Notes under the pieces: model-generated
Told to the model about the DNA's origin: nothing
Database searches by the model: none
What the model saw: the letters and a program-made list of their open reading frames with translations, nothing else
Part shown: positions 47,604 through 59,063 of the stretch, in pieces
Layout of the letters: every line of letters starts with the position of its first letter
Numbering within the stretch: position 1 is the stretch's first letter
Translations under genes and position numbers: made by a program
NCBI GenBank assembly: GCA_944474755.1
Contig: OX104112.1
Coordinates: forward strand, 2,886,001 to 2,950,000
Source: Limnoperna fortunei
Lineage: Eukaryota > Mollusca > Bivalvia > Mytilida > Modiolidae
Length of the DNA: 64,000 bases
Reading direction: 5' to 3'

Positions 47604-48985
47604 CACTACAAACACCAAAACCTTAATTCCCGCAGAAAACCTTAATCTCCGTGGGAAAACCTTAATTTTTAAGGAATCCCTATAAAATTAAGTGTTGGTT
47701 TTTTAAATTAAGGTTGTCCCAGGGAAATTAAGGTTTTCCCTCGGAGATTAAGGTTTTCCCGCGGAGATTAAGGTTTTTTGTTGATTGGACCCCTGGGTCG
47801 GTTTTAAGCCCTCTGGCATTGTTGTTGATAACGGTTACTCTGCAGATATATGACAATAGTTATAAAGCTATATATTTATGTATAAAATTTATTCTTGTCC
47901 AAAATAAATATGTATATGAATATCCCAAAATTAAAATGCATGAACCGGAATGCATTTTCTATCAACTTTATTTCAGAAAAGACGTATATTTAAAAATTAT
48001 TATTATACAAATTATTAAAATATAATTTTTAATTAACCGTTAAGTTATTATTTTTCCATTTGAAGATCGGTAGGTAAGAAATATAGAACAATCAATACAC
48101 GGTCCGAACTTGTAATACACATCCGCCATACTGTTTGTTTACCTGTACAAAATGAAAGGAATAAAGGACGGATCAAATTATTTATATATATATTTGTTTT
48201 TTTATTCGCAGGTTTCTGGTAAGTTGTTGGTATTCATATTGTTGTTGAACAAAATCTAACATGTTGTTTATTTTTCATTTTTAACCTTTCTTCGTTTTAG
48301 CTTTATATTTTTATTGGGTTGTTATTATTACGTTCGTTCGGTTTCTAATGATTTGATTTTTTTATTGTCGATTTTATTTAAATCAAATTATGTTAATTGT
48401 TAATAAAATTAAACGTGTTATTTGTTTTGCTTTCATAACAAATTCTTAGTTTTTACTTTATAAACATTTATTTTTTGTTATATTTTAATTTGCTCAGAAA
48501 TTTATTTTCAATACAAAGCACGTTTTCGCCGTTTTCTGTTATTTTCTATTCAGCTTTAAACAATCTAATTAAAATTAAATCTTTCACAAGCTCCCCCTTT
48601 TTGTTTTTGTCGTTGTGAAGATCTAACAACATCCCATTACAGGTCATCTCAAATTGAACTTTTGATATAAATATTATCCAATTGAAAAATTTGGGTATCC
48701 ACAAAAACTTCACTAATCAAACTTAAGCTCTTATCTTAACTTTGGGTTTACTGAATGAAAAAGATACAATAATACTAGAGAGATTCCGAATAATGACAGA
48801 GGATTCCCCAACATTAAAGGTTGAGGAACACAGTTTTTGATTTGTCAAAACAGAAGTTCAACCTGAGATGACCTGTAATGGGATGTTGTTAGATCTTCAC
48901 AGCAAAAAGGGGAGCTTGTGAAAGATTTAATTTTAATTAGATTGAGCTTTAAATTGTTTCAATTTATAATTTTAATTGGTATTAC
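47604..48985. repeat. Left terminal inverted repeat of element 3 (interrupted by a MITE)
   Basis: It is closely inverted-complementary to the right arm up to CAGCTTTAAA at 48560, then broken by a 384-bp insertion and resumed for about 30 bp (AATTGTTTCAATTTA) before the arms diverge. The right arm preserves the empty site as TTCAATTTG...GAAGCTG. Confidence 0.9.
48561..48944. mobile_element. Foldback MITE with 9-bp target duplication
   Basis: Inverted arms of about 105 bp begin CAATCTAATTAAAATTAAAT, continue through CTTTCACAAGCTCCCC and end near GACCTGTAATGGGATG. They flank a centre of about 170 bp. AGCTTTAAA is duplicated exactly on both sides (48552-48560 and 48945-48953), and the other arm of element 3 shows the uninterrupted site. 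The 9-bp TSD with long TIRs suits a Mutator/MULE-type MITE; this class is inference. It has no coding capacity and is the youngest insertion in this nest. Confidence 0.9.
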
Positions 48986-49676
48986 AGCTGTGTAAATTTA
49001 TGAACTTTTTTGTTTTTCTTGAACTGAAATTAGCAGTGTTTTTTAATCAATACTAGTTTATTTATAATTATTTCAACCCTTGAGACAAACATGAATACAT
49101 GCGTCCATTAACTTATGAAATCCTATAGTCGGGTGCAGCTCTTATGCCCTTCCGTCGAATAACATCGGAAAATCAAAGAATAATCGACTATTTAGAATAT
49201 ACTTTACATTAATTTGACAAAAATTTCCAAATTGTTAATTTAACATTTCTTCGTTTCTTATATATAATTATGTTCGTGTTTTTAAGTTTTTTAATTGCTT
49301 TATTATGACCTTTAGTTGAAGACATTAGTACAGTGTATCCAGAAAAAATAATGCAAAGTTAGATCCACCATCCTATCACAGGAGAGGACGATTTGTCTTT
49401 TTAGCTTAAAATGTAATCTTTGTTATGTTCGTTAAGTTCACGAAACAATTACTGTTGTTAAATTTTGTTGTTATTTTTCTAAATCTATATTTTTATATGT
49501 TCATAATTTGAAATGTTTACTCTAAGATTATGCAATAAACTTACTGAGATGGTCTCTTCTTTACTTCTATACAAAGCTACAACCACGGGTTAGTTTCTGC
49601 CTTACAGCCATCTTTAAACATCTGTTACGCATGTTGCATCAAAGTGCGCTTAGTAACAGATTTTCCATTGTTCACG

Positions 49677-49738
49677 TCCTGAATATAGATGAAATATTGC
49701 TTGCTGGACGTTAAACAACAATCAATCAATCAATCCAT
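49677..49738 (+). mobile_element. SINE/LINE tail with AATC repeats
   Basis: CCTGAATATAGATGAAATAT then GCTTGCTGGACGTTAAACAA followed by CAATCAATCAATCAATC. This is a better-preserved version of the tail at 20455-20515. The upstream body (from about 49590) is not clearly delimited. Confidence 0.65.
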
Positions 49739-49884
49739 TATAACAGGAGGAACAATAACACATGTACCGATCCATAGTTAAATTCTGACAAAGCTGTTTT
49801 ATATACTGTCGGTAGTATTTTCTCAATATTGTTCGTTTTTACAAGTTAACTCTATAAAAATCGAAGAATGTGTCCATGGGACAC

Positions 49885-50275
49885 AGATGCTCCCGCTAAA
49901 TGAAGTCCCAAACGGGAAGTAGTTTTCCGACATATCTGAAAGTTGATTAGGACGTACAACTTGTGATACTGAACCACCCTGCCAAATTTCAAACTGTTCT
50001 TATGTACAGTTTCTGAGAAAGGCTTGACGGAAATTCGTACATACGGACGGACGTATTTACGTACAAATGAAGTCCCAAACAGGAAGTAGTTGTCCGACAG
50101 GTCTGAAAGTCGCTTAGGACGTACAACTTGTGATACTGAACCACCCTGCCAAATTTCAAATTGTCCTCATGTACAGTTTCTGAGAAAAGCTTGACGGAAA
50201 TTCGTGCGGACGGACGGACATGAGTAAAACTTAATTCTCCCCCCCCCCCCGACATGTCGTCGCGGGGGCATAAAA
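49885..50275. repeat. Dispersed repeat with an internal duplication of about 180 bp
   Basis: AAATGAAGTCCCAAACGGGA to GACGGAAATTCGT occurs twice (starting about 49897 and 50065) with a few substitutions. Each copy is followed by CGGACGGACG runs, and the second by a poly-C run and CGACATGTCGTCGCGGGGGC. The ORF at 49989-50255 (minus) is a translation of it. I recognise the general look of a mollusc dispersed repeat but cannot name the family. Confidence 0.65.
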
Positions 50276-50779
50276 AATGTTTATTTGAAAATTGGTACTA
50301 GGGCTTAATTGTAAAAATCGCACTAGAGATATTTATAGTCATAATTAGTTATGATATTTAAGTTTTAGTCCTCTGCTCAAATTAGTGGTCAGCATTTCCT
50401 ATAATTAGAGAACATAACTACATATACAATAGAGCAAAGATAATAATCAACCAGTCAGAAAGAAGCTTATTATATGTCCAATGTAGATGGATAGTTCTAT
50501 CTTTATTCTCCAAATTCAATGAATACAATGGTTTCAGAGCTAGCGATTGAATGTCATACAAATACAATAAACAAATACAATATACAATAAACAAGTACAT
50601 TATACAATAAACAAGTACATTATACAATAAACTAATAGGTATTGCAACACCATCTACTTTCTTATACAATCAATACCATATATATCTCGCAAATAATTAT
50701 TGTTACAAATAATAGCGATAAACAGAAAAAAAAACAGAATAGACAAAATTCAATACCTTATCGGTATCAGATTTGTCAA

Positions 50780-51800
50780 GTAAAGTTTACCTTTTTGTTG
50801 TTAATATCTACAGATCGGCTGAGTTTTCGTAATGTGGTCGGGGTTTTACTGTTAAATAATTGACGAAATTTAATTGTGTTCGGTGTATAAATATACATTC
50901 TAGAAATAAATTTCAGAAAATACCGGGTATTGTAAGATATAATGATATTCATCACCGATTTTGTTTTTATTACACAACGGACAAAGTCTATTTTCTCTTT
51001 CTATATTTTTCCAACGACAAAGCTCTATATTGGCAGTTTATGATTACCTAATCTAAATCTACAGAGAATATTATTTTACAAATTGAATCCAAGAAAATAC
51101 GTTTACTTCATTCGATTTACATATTAAGAGCTTATATATCATGCTGGATAATTTTGACTGTTTACCACATATTAGTTTACACCAATAAGAAGTAACTGGT
51201 AGTTTAATTAGTATGTGAAGTGGGTATCTACCTTACTCTCCATATATCATTACACTAGGAGTGCTAGACTCGAGATTCAATAGCAGCTTACAATATTTCA
51301 AGTGCAACATTTCTAAGATATCACAGTTTTGGAATCCCCAAACTTCTGCTCCATATCTTGTCGAAAAGATCTAATTGACAACTAATAGATACATTATGCA
51401 GACGGCCTTTATTTAGAATTTCATACATTGCTATAAAGGCTTTCTCTACGAGGTATTTTTTATTTTTATTAAAAGAGCCCATTCTTTGGAAAAGACCGAA
51501 CCCCGAGTTATATAAATTCACTTACAATTTCTAATTCTCTTTCCTGGAGCGTGAATTTAAAATTTCGTGAGATTGCACCTTTACTGAATATCATAACTTT
51601 AGTCTTATCTATGTTTAATTTTAGCTTCCACTTTTCGCAGTATTCTTGAAAGAAATTAAGACCCAATTGTAAATCGTTGGCAGACTCTGCCAAAAGTACA
51701 TTTCTGCAAATAAGATCGTAAATAATTTTACGTATACATCGAGTTCACTCTCTAAATCGTTTGTAATGGTTGTCAACCCATAGATAGATTGTAATATGAT
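50780..51800 (-). pseudogene. Decayed LINE ORF2 (reverse transcriptase to C terminus)
   Basis: Read on the minus strand, fragments in different frames line up with a LINE ORF2. NDLESELDVYVKLF comes first, then FAE...VLLAESANDLQLGL where the FADD box should be, then EKWKLKLNIDKTKVMIFSKG (51640-51560). FNKNKKYLVEKAFIAMYEIL, YGAEVWGF (about 51340) and CKLICGKQSKL (about 51150) follow, and a terminal cysteine motif RLCPLCNKNKIGDEYHYILQ (about 50960). The catalytic FADD is broken by a small deletion and there are several frameshifts and stops. It is an inactive remnant in the core of element 3. The clade differs from the LINE at 18052 and from the L1-like element at the right edge. Confidence 0.82.
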
Positions 51801-52889
51801 CGACATGTGTTAATTTGTTTTTCCAGGTGTTGAAAGAATTCGAACATTTAAAAAGAAATCTTATACATCTTAATTTTACGATTTAAAGAACAACATTTAG
51901 AATCGCTCTTGAATACGTAAAACCAGAGATATATGCACGGAAACTGATGGCGTAATACATAATGTCTTAGTAGTAAAACGTACAATATAAATTATCTTTC
52001 AACATATAGCTGAAATGGCACCGTGGATCAAATTTACGGTAAAGCTGTTCAAACTGCATATTGTAAAGCTAGCTGCGTTGTTTGTAAGCGATATAGCTGA
52101 TTTTGTTGAAACCCTTTTGTATATATATATATACGCGGTTAACGGAGACTAATCCGAATTGAATGATAGATCGATCGGTACAAAAATCTAATAACCTTAT
52201 AAGGTGAGGTGATGCATTCTAGACCCCTTTTTTATCACGGGGCCTTGTGGACGCCGATTCATAATCGCACCCCTCCCCCCTTTCCAGACCCCATCCACCA
52301 ATGATGTGCTACAATACATAATATATGTAATGGAAAAATAACTACAAAATAAATAATTTATACACAATCTAACAAGACATATAGTCCAATATTGTATTAT
52401 TGACCAAGTACACAATATTTCTTCCGCAGAACAATACTGCACAAAAAAATGATGTGCTCTGTTGGAGTCCTAGGCTTGCATTTTTCTGAAAAAAAAACAT
52501 GATAATAATTTGTATAATTTCATACTGGCGGGCAGGGGTACAAATGATACAGAATATGAATTCATAATTCCCATTCTCGCCTACAGGATTTACGAGAATA
52601 AGGCCCAAATTAGTTACTTTTCTATGAGGACATATAAATTACTTTGCCTTGTTATTTCTTAATACCTGCAGCCATAAAAATGTCTAAATCACTAACAGAT
52701 AATACAATAGAAAATATAAATATATATATACATCTCTTTATACTTTATAGAGATATAACAATATTATATTACGATCGATACTTACAGCATTAGCTATCTA
52801 ATTATATCAAACCGGAGCTTCTTAACTAACAATGTAAAATAAAACAGCATAAATGTGTTTTTAAGATGATTTAAATTTTGTGTATTACT
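51801..52889. other. Core of element 3 without a recognised gene
   Basis: AT-rich. On the minus strand a TGTTTTTTTTCAG acceptor-like site (about 52488) precedes an open stretch, but frame and family are unclear. Short (TA)n tracts occur near 52120 and 52720. Confidence 0.4.
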
Positions 52890-53882
52890 GCTTATAAATT
52901 GTAAATTGAAACAATTTGAAGCTGAATAGAAAATAACAGAAAACGGAGAAAACGTGCTTTGTATTGAAAATAAATTTCTAAGCAAATTTCAATATAACAA
53001 AAAATAAATATTTATAAAGTAAAAACTAAGAATTTGTTATGAATGCAAAACAAATAACACGTTTAATTTTATTAACAATTAACATAATTTGATTAAAATA
53101 AAATCGACAATAAAAAAAATCAAATCATTAGAAACCGAACGAACGTAATAATAACAACCCAATAAAAATATAAAGCTAAAACGAAGAAAGGTTAAAAATG
53201 AAAAATAAACAACATGTTAGATTTTGTTCAACAACAATATGAATACCAAAAACTTACCAGAAACCTGCGAATAAAAAAACAAATATATATATATAAATAA
53301 TTTGATCCGTCCTTTATTCCTTTCATTTTGTACAGGTAAACAAACAGTATGGCGGATGTGTATTACAAGTTCGGACCGTGTATTGATTGTTCTATATTTC
53401 TTACCTACCGATCTTCAATTGGAAAAATAATAACTTAACGGTTACTTAAAAATTTTATTTTAATAATTTGTATAATAATAATTTTTAAATATACGTCTTT
53501 TCTGAAATAAAGTTGATAGAAAATGCATTCACGTTCATGCATTTTAATTTTGGGATATTCGTATACATATTTATTTTGGACAAGAATAAATTTTATACAT
53601 AAATATATAGCTTTATAACTATTGTCATAAATCTACAGAGTAACTGATGATCGTTATCAACAACAATGCCAGAGGGCTTAAAACCGACCCAGGGGTCCAA
53701 TCAACAAAAAACCTTAATCTCCGCGGGAAAACCTTAATCTCCGAGGGAAAACCTTAATTTCCCCGGGACAACCTTAATTTAAAAAACCAACACTTAATTT
53801 TATAGGGATTCCTTAAAAAATTAAGGTTTTCCCACGGAGATTAAGGTTTTCTGCGGGAACTAAGGTTTTGGTGTTTGTAGTG
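52890..53882. repeat. Right terminal inverted repeat of element 3
   Basis: Inverted copy of 47604-48560 with scattered substitutions and small indels across its length. Its subterminal 180 bp has the mirrored ACCTTAAT/ATTAAGGT motif cluster (53706-53870). Confidence 0.92.
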
Positions 53883-53885
53883 ATA

Positions 53886-54786
53886 GTATGATGTGGTGTT
53901 TTTATTTTGTATATTTTTAAATACTTACATATATAGTGTAATGTTCTTATTGCAAATGCTTCTAATTAATAAATGTTAACATACATTATCTGTTGTTTTT
54001 TATCATTCTTAAGATAGATATTTAAGGTCCATTTTAAAGGTGTCATTTAAATCACAGGAGCGTTTTTAAGTTCAAAAGTATACGCCTGAAATTCATGACA
54101 TTACTCAATATTGTATGACACTGAATTTCTCATTAGTTTAACATTACAGTATTGTTTGAATATTTTGGAATTGAGATCAATATTGATACAATACTGTGCC
54201 ACTACTAGGAAAGATAAAAATATCAAAGTTTTGTAATATTTATTTGATATTGCAGCAAAATGTCATTAAACTTTCAACACCGCCAATATAAAAAATTCTT
54301 CACATTTTAAATTAATATGATCAAATGTCACAGATGACTATTCATCCACCTTCATTATAAACTAAATGTCCATATAACATGTCGTTGTAGATGATTTGTG
54401 GTGGACTTGTTGAAATGTCATGGGTGACCTTTCATCCACCTGTCAGTATCAACAAAATTTCTGAGATTACATATCGTTCCTCTTTTATTAGGAACAAATG
54501 TCGCAGATGACCTGTCGTCCACCTGTCAGTGTACACAAAATGTCCCAGTAAATATATCGTTCACCTTTCAGTTTGAACGAAATGTCAAAGATGACCTGTC
54601 ATTCATCTTTTAATTTTAATGAAAGATCAAATATTGTCTGCCGTTCACATTTCTCAAATACAAAAGGTCAAAGGTTGCCTTTTCTACCACAAAATTTAAC
54701 AAAATATGGACTTCGGAGATAGGTGAACTTTTGATAATATTTTGGGCTTGACAAAATGTGAACAAAAGACGATTTTTCGTGCAGTG
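53886..54786. other. Right subterminal region of element 2
   Basis: From about 54290 it holds repeated short motifs such as AAATGTC, GATGACCTGTC, CACCTTTCA and AAAAGGTCAAAGG in both orientations, spaced about 50-70 bp. This is the counterpart of the left subterminal region. It ends in GTGCAGTG at the satellite junction. No gene. Confidence 0.65.
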
Positions 54787-56903
54787 TTAGGAGAAATAAA
54801 GGATCGACTGGTCGCCGTGTATTATGTCATAGCAATTTAGAACAAATAGAGGATCGACTGACTAGTCGACGTGTATTGTGTCAAAGCTATTAAGGAGAAA
54901 TAGAGGATCGACTGGTCGTGTATTGTGTAATAGTTATTTAGGAGAAATAGAGGATCGACTGGTCGCCGTGTATTGTGTCATATATATTTATGAGAAATAG
55001 AGGATCGACTGGTCGCCGTGTATTGTGTCAAAGATATTTATGAGAAATAGTGGTTGACTGGTCGCCGTGTATTGTGTCATAGTTATTTAGGAGAAATAGA
55101 GGATCGACTGGTCGCCGCCGTCTGTTGTGTCATCACTATTTAGGAAAAACTAGATTCACATCTGGATCGACTAGTCGCGTGTATTGTGTTATAGCTATTT
55201 TGGAGAACTTGATGATCGACTGGTCGCCGTGTATTGTGTCATAGTTATTTAGGAGAAATAAATAGAGGATCGACTGGTCGCCGTGTATTGTGTCATAGAT
55301 ATTTATGAGAAATAGAGGATCGACTGGTCGCCGTGTATTGTGTGATAGTTATTTAGGAGAAATAGAGGATCGACTGGTCGCCGTGTATTGTGTCATAGCA
55401 ATTTAGAACAAATAGAGGATCGACTGGTCGCCGTGTATTGTGTGATAGTTATTTAGGAGAAATAAAGGATCGACTGGTCGCCGTGTATTATGTCATAGCA
55501 ATTTAGAACAAATAGAGGATCGACTGGTCGACGTGTATTGTGTCAAAGCTATTAAGGAGAAATAGAGGATCGACTGGTCGTGTATTGTGTAATAGTTATT
55601 TAGGAGAAATAAAGGATCGACTGATCGCCGTGTATTGTGTCATAGATATTTATGAGAAATAGAGGATCGACTGGTCGCCGTGTATTGTGTGATAGTTATT
55701 TAGGAGAAATAGAGGATCGACTGGTCGCCGTGTATTGTGTCATATATATTTATAAGAAATAGAGGATCGACTGGTCGCCGTGTAATGTGTCATAGATATT
55801 TATCAGAAATAGAGGATCGACTGGTCGCCGTGTATTGTGTCATAGCTATTTTGGAGAAATAGATGATCGACTGGTCGCGTGTATTGTGTCATAGTTATTT
55901 ATGAGAAATAGAGGATCGACTGGTCGCTGTGTATTGTGTGATAGTTATTTAGGAGAAACAGAGGATCGACTGTTCGCCGTGTATTGTGTCCTAGCTATTT
56001 AGGAGAAATAGAGGATCGAATAGTCGCGTGTGTTGTGTCATAGTTATTTAAGAGAAATAGAGGATCGACTGGTCCCCGTGTATTGTTTTCTAGCTTTTTA
56101 GGAGAAATAGAGGATCGAATAGTCGCCGTGTGTTGTGTCATAGTTATTTAAGAGAAATAGAGGATCGACTGGTCGCCGTGTATTGTGTCATAGTTATTTA
56201 GGAGAAATAGAGATTCGACTGGTCGCTGTGTATTGTGTCATAGTTATTTAAGAGAAATAGAGGATCGACTGGTCGCCGTGTATTGTGTCATAGTTATTCA
56301 GGAGAAATAGAGGATCGACTGGTCGCTGTGTATTGTGTCATAGTTATTTAGGAGAAATAGAGGATCGAATAGTCGCCGTGTGTTGTGTCATAGTTATTTA
56401 GGAGAAATAGAGGATCGAATAGTCTGCGTGTGTTGTGTCATAGTTATTTAGGAGAAAAGAGGATCGAATAGTCGCCGTGTGTTGTGTCATAGTTATTTAG
56501 GTGAAATACAGGATCGAATTGTCGCGTGTGTTGTGTCATAGTTATTTAAGAGAAATAGAGGATCGACTGGTCGCCGTGCATTATGTCCTAGCTTTTTAGG
56601 AGAAATAGAGGATCGAATAGTCGCCGTGTGTTGTGTCATAGTTATTTAAGAGAAATAGAGGATCGACTGGTCGCCGTGTATTGTGTGATAGTTATTTAGG
56701 AGAAATAGAGGATCGACTGTCGCTGTGTATTGTGTCATAGTTATTTAGGAGAAATAGAGGATCGAATAGTCGCCGTTTGTTGTGTCATAGTTATTTAAGA
56801 GAAATAAAGGATCGACTTGTCGCCGTGTGTTGTTTCATAGTTAATTAGGAGAAATGGACGAATCGACTGGTCGCCGGGATTTTTGTCATAGCAATTTAGA
56901 ATA
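54787..56903. repeat. 50-bp satellite array, right part, about 42 copies
   Basis: Resumes the array cut at 40337 in the same orientation and phase. Towards the right end the units become more varied (GAATAGTCGCCGTGTGTTGT and TTCTAGCTTTTT variants) and the array decays into a SINE-bearing flank. Confidence 0.96.
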
Positions 56904-56959
56904 ATGAATTATGTGTAACACTATTTTCATCATTTATTCAGCTAAAGCATGGATTCCAG

Positions 56960-57155
56960 ATTTTATTGGTGAGCTAGCCATAGTACCGAAAGAAGGCACA
57001 CAATTTAAGTAGGAAAACTGGCAATCCTTGTCAATTAAGACTGAACGAGCACACCCTTCCCGTAGTGAGACTCGAACCCCCATCTTTAGTGGTAATCAGC
57101 AAGTGATCCATAGTAGACGGCTAACTTCCTTAATTACTGTGCCACCGAGGCCCAC
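56960..57155 (-). mobile_element. tRNA-derived SINE (copy 3)
   Basis: The minus strand begins GTGGGCCTCGGTGGCACAGT and AATTAAGGAAGT, with B-box GGGGGTTCGAGTCTCAC. The core AGGATTGCCAGTTTTCCTAC follows and then a diverged end. It has the same family architecture as the copies at 20695-20950 and 44910-45115. It sits directly after the 50-bp array. Confidence 0.85.
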
Positions 57156-57434
57156 GATAATGTGTATAGATGTTTGATGTTCCGAAGTTTAGGTGTTTGG
57201 GTGGAAGATTTTAGAGATGTATGAGGCGTCAGAATAAAATAATTGTTGTCGCACGCATGCAACATTATGTGTCAGAGGATGGTGAAATGTTTGGGGATCA
57301 ATACTTATTTGTGATAGGATAACACAATAAAATCTATCTAATTGTGTTGGTTATGTAGACTCATTTTTAAGACAATACCAGGTGTTTGATTGTCTTACAA
57401 ATTCATTACGCGTAATTATGTATATGGCTCAAAA
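57156..57434. other. Spacer without a recognised gene
   Basis: Unique AT-rich sequence between a SINE and the 38-bp array. Nothing supported. Confidence 0.6.
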
Positions 57435-59063
57435 GTTAACCAGACATAAGCAGTAAGGGATTGTTGTAAATTAACCAGACATAATCAGCAGTTATGGATT
57501 GTAGAAAATTAACAAGACATAGCCAGCAGTTAGGGATCGTGGTAAATTAACCAGACATAGCCAGCAGTTAGGGATCGTGGTAAATTAACCAGACATAGTC
57601 AGCAGTTAGGGATTGTAGAAAATTAACCAGACATAGCCAGCAGTTAGGGATTGTGGTAAATTAACCAGACATAGCCAACAGTTAGGGATTGTGGTAAGGT
57701 AACCAGACATAACCAGCAGTTAGGGATTGTGGTAAGTTAACCAGACATAGCCAGCAGTTAGGGATTGTAGAAAATTAACCAGACATAGCCAGCAGTTATG
57801 GATTGTGGTAAGTTAACCAGACATAGCCAACAGTTAGGGATTATGGTAAGGTAACCAGACATAACCAGCAGTTAGGGATTGTGGTAAGTTAACCAGACAT
57901 AGCCAGCAGTTAGGGATTGTGGTAAGTTAACCAGATATAGCCAGCAGTTAGTGATTGTGGTTAATTAACCAGACATAGCCAGCAGTTAGGGATTGTGGTT
58001 AATTAACCAGACATAGCAAGCAGTTAGGGATTGTGGTTAATTAACCAGACATAGCCAGCAGTTGGGGATTGTGGTTAATTAACCAGACATAGCAAGCAGT
58101 TAGGGATTGTGGTAAACAAAACAGACATAGCCAGCAGTTAGGGATCGTGGTAAATTAACCAGACATAGCCAGCAGTTAGGGATCGTGGTAAATTAACCAG
58201 ACATAGCCAACAGTTAGGGATCGTGGTAAATTAACCAGACATAGCCAGCAGTTAGGGATCGTGGCAAATTAACCAGACATAGCCAGCAGTTAGGAAGTGT
58301 GGTTGATTAACCAGACATAGCCAGCAGTTCGGGATTTTGGTAAATTAACCAGACATAGCCAGCAGTTAGGGATTATGGTAAACTAACCATACATAGCCAG
58401 CAGTTATGGATTGTGGTAAACTAACCAGACATAGCCAGCAGTTAGGGATTGTGGTTAATTAACCAGACATAGCCAGCAGTTAGGGATTGTGGTTAATTAA
58501 CCAGACATAGCCAGCAGTTATGGATCGTGGTTAATTAACCAGACATAGCCAGCAGTTAGGAATTGTGGTAAACTAACCAGACATAGCCAGCAGTTAGGGA
58601 TCGTGGTAAATTAACCAGACATAGCCAGCAGTTAGGGATCGTGGGAAATTAACCAGACATAGCCAGCAGTTAGGGATCGTGGTAAACTAACCAGACATAG
58701 CCAACAGTTAGGTATTGTGGTAAACTAACCAGACACAGCCGGCAGTTAAGGATTCTGGTTAATTAACCAGGCATAGCCAGCAGTTAGGGATTGTGGTAAA
58801 CTAACCAGACATAGCCAGCAGTTAGGGATCGTGGTAAATTAACCAGACATAGCCAGCAGTTATGGATTGTGGTAAATTAACCAGACATAGCCAGCAGTTA
58901 GGGATTGTGGTAAATTAACCAGACATAGCCAGCAGTTAGGGATCGTGGTAAATTAACCAGACATAGCCAGCAGTTAGGGATTGTGGTAAATTAACCAGAC
59001 ATAGCCAGCAGTTAGGGATTGTGGTAAATTAACCAGACATAGCCAGCAGTTAGGGATTGTGGT
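57435..59063. repeat. 38-bp satellite array, about 43 copies
   Basis: Units contain CAGACATAGCCAGCAGTTAG, then GGATTGTGGTAAATTAAC, with GATCGTGG and GGTTAATTAACC variants. The spacing is 38 bp (for example 58921 to 58959). Each unit carries one TTAGGG, but in a fixed 38-bp context, so it is not a telomeric repeat. No ORF. Confidence 0.96.

Larger units (their letters stand above)
47604..53882. mobile_element. CACTA/EnSpm-like DNA transposon (element 3), nested in element 2
   Basis: The 6279-bp element starts CACTACAAACACCAAAACC and ends GGTTTTGGTGTTTGTAGTG. ATA is duplicated on both sides (47601-47603 and 53883-53885). Long TIRs of about 990 bp pair 47604-48560 (plus a bit beyond the MITE) with about 52890-53882. 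The outer 180 bp contains at least seven ACCTTAAT/ATTAAGGT motifs, several followed by CTCCGCGGG-like bases, in both orientations. These are good candidates for transposase-binding subterminal repeats. The core holds a LINE relic, a SINE tail and a dispersed repeat but no transposase. It is therefore non-autonomous and younger than element 2. Confidence 0.92.
40338..54786. mobile_element. CACTA/EnSpm-like DNA transposon (element 2), inside the 50-bp satellite
   Basis: The 14,449-bp element starts CACTGCATGAAA and ends in the complement of CACTGCACGAAA. TTA is duplicated (40335-40337 and 54787-54789), and removing the element plus one TTA restores a normal ATTTAGGAGAAATA satellite unit. The TIR is short (about 23 bp with a few mismatches). 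The first and last several hundred bases are rich in CAAAAG/CTTTTG and AAAGGT motifs in both orientations, as in CACTA subterminal regions. CACTG ends with 3-bp TSDs are the animal variant of this superfamily. 6.3 kb of its length is nested element 3. It contains splice-flanked candidate exons on both strands and a 200-N gap. No intact transposase is seen. Confidence 0.85.

Noticed and set aside
49989..50255. 88-codon minus-strand ORF
   Set aside because: Covers a dispersed repeat with an internal duplication and a poly-C run.
57435..59063. TTAGGG in each 38-bp unit as a telomeric relic
   Set aside because: Only one hexamer per unit in a fixed unrelated context.
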